Shown: positions 6,621 to 8,499 of the stretch, one piece after another
Layout of the letters: each line of letters begins with the position of its first letter
Numbering within the stretch: the first letter of the stretch is position 1
Assembly (NCBI GenBank): GCA_030666765.1
Contig: DAOUXE010000031.1
Span: forward strand, 1-8,499
Direction: 5' to 3'
Length of the DNA: 8,499 nt
Source: Methanosarcinales archaeon
GTDB lineage: Archaea > Halobacteriota > Methanosarcinia > Methanosarcinales > Methanogasteraceae
Notes under the pieces: generated by a model
Database searches by the model: none
Told to the model about the DNA's origin: nothing
The model's input: the letters and a program-made list of their open reading frames with translations, nothing else
Translations under genes and position numbers: made by a program

Positions 6621-7580
6621 ATGACAAGTAAATCTTGTAATACTTTTTTGGCGGTCGTAATTATAGTTGCATTAACGGTCACAGTAGCGTATGGCGCGGA
6701 GGTCGCTACCAATACCCAGTTCGCATCAGTGACACTGGAAGCTGCGGATGTCAACTGTGAAGACTGTCATGCCGGAAATCCACACGTCATCCATGAAGAT
6801 GGCTTGGATGCCGGAAGGGTGACCTGTGAGGCATGTCACGGAGAAGCATTCGAGATCGGTATACCACAGTGCACTAAATGTCACGCAGGTCCGATACATG
6901 ATGTGCATGATGTCTCAAAGGGCGCAGACTGCGCAATCTGTCACACTGGCGATCTTGATAACGTGCACTACGATCTTTTCGGAGGCAAGGAACTCGTATG
7001 CGCACACTGTCACGGAGATATCATTGCCGTGCACGGTGAGGGTATGGGCAGTTGTGAGAAGTGTCACAAGACTGCGCCTGACATCGTAGTGCCTACGAAA
7101 TCAGCAGGCATGACGATCACGTGTCAGGCATGTCACGACTATGACGATGCTGCGAGCATACACGGAGATCTGTCCGATCCAACTGGCTGCTACAAGTGCC
7201 ACAGAACCGCACCGAACTCAACACCTGCGGAGATCCCGCATAATCTGCATATTCCGATCAATGTGGGATGCGATATGTGCCACCTTACGTCAGATGACAA
7301 GATCATCATTCCGCTGTGCAGCAACTGCCACGATGCAGTGAACATACACCTGCTCTCAAAGATCGGGGTCAGTGCTACTGCGCCAGCGTGTACGGTCTGT
7401 CATGGAACACCGCCAGGGAAGGTTGTGAAGGTGACGCCGACTGTTGTGGCAACGCAGATAGAGGAGGGTCCGGCAGAGGTGGAGGCGACACCAGCTGGCA
7501 AGAACATTCCCGGATTCGGAGTGCTGCTTGCTGTGACTGCGCTGGTCATTACGATGTACTGGCGAAGAAGAAATGAGTAG
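6621..7580 (+). CDS. Undecaheme c-type cytochrome with PGF-CTERM surface anchor
   Basis: The 319-residue product is a secreted, surface-anchored multiheme cytochrome. Residues 1-25 are a signal peptide (hydrophobic 9-22, cleavage likely after AYGA). Eleven CXXCH heme-binding motifs start at residues 46, 69, 84, 104, 127, 145, 168, 190, 217, 233 and 257. Besides the motif His there are exactly eleven other His (55, 58, 93, 96, 116, 129, 138, 181, 207, 210, 243), enough for bis-His ligation of every heme. A Pro/Thr/Glu-rich linker (about 266-295) leads to PGF at 297-299, a hydrophobic helix at 300-314 and RRR at 315-317: the PGF-CTERM signal processed by archaeosortase A, after which the protein is lipid-anchored outside the membrane. 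The likely role is extracellular or S-layer-level electron transfer; partners are not in the window. GTGAT at 6611-6615 is a fair SD. It ends in TAG within a terminator hairpin. Confidence 0.93.
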   Translation: MTSKSCNTFLAVVIIVALTVTVAYGAEVATNTQFASVTLEAADVNCEDCHAGNPHVIHEDGLDAGRVTCEACHGEAFEIGIPQCTKCHAGPIHDVHDVSKGADCAICHTGDLDNVHYDLFGGKELVCAHCHGDIIAVHGEGMGSCEKCHKTAPDIVVPTKSAGMTITCQACHDYDDAASIHGDLSDPTGCYKCHRTAPNSTPAEIPHNLHIPINVGCDMCHLTSDDKIIIPLCSNCHDAVNIHLLSKIGVSATAPACTVCHGTPPGKVVKVTPTVVATQIEEGPAEVEATPAGKNIPGFGVLLAVTALVITMYWRRRNE

Positions 7581-7616
7581 GCGTGATGCCTACTTTTTAT
7601 TTTATTTTGTTTTTTG
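7576..7616 (+). terminator. Hairpin plus T-tract terminator overlapping the cytochrome stop codon
   Basis: GTAGGC (7577-7582) and GCCTAC (7588-7593) form a perfect 6-bp stem, extendable by an A-T pair, around a 5-nt loop (GTGAT). It is followed by T-rich DNA to 7616 (runs of five, four, four and six T broken by A and G). The TAG stop (7578-7580) lies inside the left arm. This is the form of a bacterial-type intrinsic terminator, and the T tract alone would suffice in archaea. Confidence 0.75.
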
Positions 7617-7905
7617 GGTATTTTATGTCTTTTGGGTTAAACGGGGATCTGAGAGCGGAACTATAGGGGAGAACTATTATGGTTTGTGGTGGTGCCAGAG
7701 ACTTCCGGCACTGAGTTTATTGGTTCGAGGGATGTTCGGGCAGGAGGTATAATCGAAAACTCCAGTGAAAACACTCTATTTTGTGGCAACCAATTTCGTG
7801 TAATTCGCGTCATTCATGATCTCTTGGTTATGATTTTATCACGAATTCCACAAATTCAATATCATGAGTTTGAAAAATCTCAATCTGTGACGGTGTGGGG
7901 TATAT
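7617..7905. other. Gene-poor stretch between cytochrome terminator and transposase remnant
   Basis: No convincing gene is seen. A 74-codon frame at 7686-7910 (GTG start) has no SD and no recognisable motif. A small inverted repeat, GTGCC at 7692-7696 and GGCAC at 7707-7711, brackets 10 nt. GGTTCGAGG at 7720-7728 recalls a tRNA T-loop, but no T stem or other tRNA arms can be formed. The block probably consists of decayed sequence. Confidence 0.5.
7795..7821. repeat. Degenerate 9-nt tandem repeat
   Basis: Three adjacent 9-mers read TTCGTGTAA, TTCGCGTCA and TTCATGATC. The first 10 bases including the preceding T recur at 8293-8302. It borders the broken end of the transposase remnant. Origin is unclear; three imperfect units are weak evidence. 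Confidence 0.35.
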
Positions 7906-8154
7906 TATGAGTTGTTCCACCTCCGAATCTGTTTTTCTATGAACCTTCTTCGGTGCTCTGGATTCATCCCGAAATCACTTCTTTTTACTGCTTTTATCGG
8001 AATTGTCATATCTCCCAATCCACTTTCGTAGCCATACTCTTGATCTGCCAACACTTTTGCAAATTTTGGAGGGACGTTCGCCCCTCTGATGTCGATTGAC
8101 CACATTAATGCGTTTCTGTTCTTCTCCCGTGTACGGTTCGTTTTGTTTTACCAT
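7906..8154 (-). pseudogene. Transposase N-terminal remnant (helix-turn-helix), interrupted by TGA and truncated
   Basis: From ATG 8154 the minus strand encodes 59 residues to a TGA at 7977-7975: MVKQNEPYTGEEQKRINVV, then a helix-turn-helix RPSKICKSVGRSRVWLRKW (28-45) and IGRYDN. This matches the insertion-sequence pattern 'RGE.PS.I.+.LGRSR.W..KW..RY'. In the same frame past the TGA the reading goes on as FRDESRAPKKVHRKTDSEVEQLI, the usual linker after that HTH ('W...SRAPK....KT..E.E.LI'), so the TGA most likely replaces a TGG Trp codon. Homology then stops abruptly near 7906, and no catalytic DDE domain follows. No terminal inverted repeats were seen. The overlapping 66-codon frame at 7905-8105 is a shadow of this remnant. 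The IS family is uncertain (IS630/IS481-like HTH). Confidence 0.7.
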
Positions 8155-8320
8155 AACACGATCATAGGTGCGTCACGGCTTTTCGACGACTATATCTTCA
8201 AAATTGTAAACGATGTGTTGAGCCTTACCGGGTAAACTTATACAAATTCAAAGGTATGTCTGGTACGGGATGCTTGTGGTATGTGGTGCGGGTTTCGTGT
8301 AAACGTGAGCATGACTCCTC

Positions 8321-8499
8321 TCATACTCTTTTCCTCGAATATGCCGCTAACAATCCGGTGGCTGCGGCCATTGCTGTGAATCCGGGCAGCTCATTCTCCG
8401 GATCATCAGGCTCAGAATCAATGGGAATATCATGCTCAGCGATCAGGGTGAGTTTACCGTATTGTGTCGGGGACTTAGGGAACTCACAACTAATAATCT
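8321..8499 (-). CDS. PGF-CTERM surface protein, C-terminal 58 residues (5' end outside window)
   Basis: On the minus strand a frame enters from the right edge and ends at TGA 8323-8321. It encodes 58 residues: a short folded segment, SCEFPKSPTQYGKLTLIAEHD (about 3-23), an acidic Pro-rich linker (IDSEPDDPENE), then LPGF at 37-40, a hydrophobic run TAMAAATGLLAAY (41-53) and SRKRV at the end. PGF followed by a helix and a basic tail is the archaeosortase A sorting signal, so this is the tail of a secreted, surface-anchored protein. Its function cannot be told because the main domain is outside. It lies downstream of, and convergent with, the cytochrome, with the transposase scar between. Confidence 0.8.
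   Translation of the reverse strand, partial: IISCEFPKSPTQYGKLTLIAEHDIPIDSEPDDPENELPGFTAMAAATGLLAAYSRKRV

Noticed and set aside
7715..7735. GGTTCGAGG, a possible tRNA T-loop
   Set aside because: Flanking bases do not form a 5-bp T stem, and no acceptor, D or anticodon arm can be drawn.
7677..7775. Minus-strand piece with NIPRTNK, which recalls the 'NIPRTN' motif of some transposases
   Set aside because: Only a few residues match and the context does not; it might be a scrap of the missing transposase C-terminus but cannot be supported.
7686..7910. 74-codon plus-strand frame (GTG start)
   Set aside because: No SD, no motif, and it runs through the 9-nt repeat block; probably a chance frame.
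7905..8105. 66-codon minus-strand frame
   Set aside because: It is out of frame with the transposase remnant that covers the same DNA and has a recognisable HTH; this frame has none.
8225..8235. TTACC-G-GGTAA palindrome
   Set aside because: An 11-nt palindrome with no second copy or promoter in a useful position; too short to call an operator.

Overview
The window looks like a piece of an archaeal chromosome. The minus strand carries a typical archaeal information-processing cluster: ribosomal protein L21e, RNA polymerase subunit F (Rpb4), DUF655 and the KsgA/Dim1 rRNA dimethylase. Next to it is an eleven-heme c-type cytochrome with an archaeosortase-type PGF-CTERM tail. A large PGF-CTERM multiheme cytochrome points to a Halobacteriota/Methanosarcinales-like archaeon, such as an anaerobic methane or alkane oxidiser (ANME, Syntrophoarchaeum-like) or a relative. 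The exact lineage cannot be fixed from sequence inspection alone.

Layout. (1) 1-2680, plus strand: a secreted DUF6345-like protein with a caspase-like His/Cys signature (its 5' end is outside the window); a strongly SD-led secreted partner that may be propeptide-like; a small single-pass membrane protein; and a winged-helix regulator with two C-terminal membrane helices, interrupted by a one-base frameshift in a run of eight A. (2) 2681-2918: a short convergent intergenic region with nothing recognisable. (3) 2919-6489, minus strand: a tight operon transcribed L21e > rpoF > DUF655 > ksgA > a two-part membrane protein that joins a dolichol/phytol-kinase-like half to a DUF92 (TMEM19/VTE6-like) half. 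(4) 6490-6620: a divergent promoter region with a possible 13-codon upstream ORF. (5) 6621-7580, plus strand: the multiheme cytochrome, closed by a hairpin plus T-tract terminator that overlaps its stop codon. (6) 7617-8499: a gene-poor, decayed stretch holding the truncated, stop-interrupted N-terminus of a transposase on the minus strand and, at the window edge, the last 58 residues of a second PGF-CTERM surface protein on the minus strand.

How the genes work together. The central cluster is translation and transcription housekeeping. The flanks are cell-surface: a secreted protease-like pair with a membrane regulator on the left, and a surface-anchored electron-transfer cytochrome plus another sortase-anchored protein on the right. 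The least explained parts are the secreted caspase-like/partner/membrane-regulator group at 1-2680 and the pair of archaeosortase substrates around a transposase scar.
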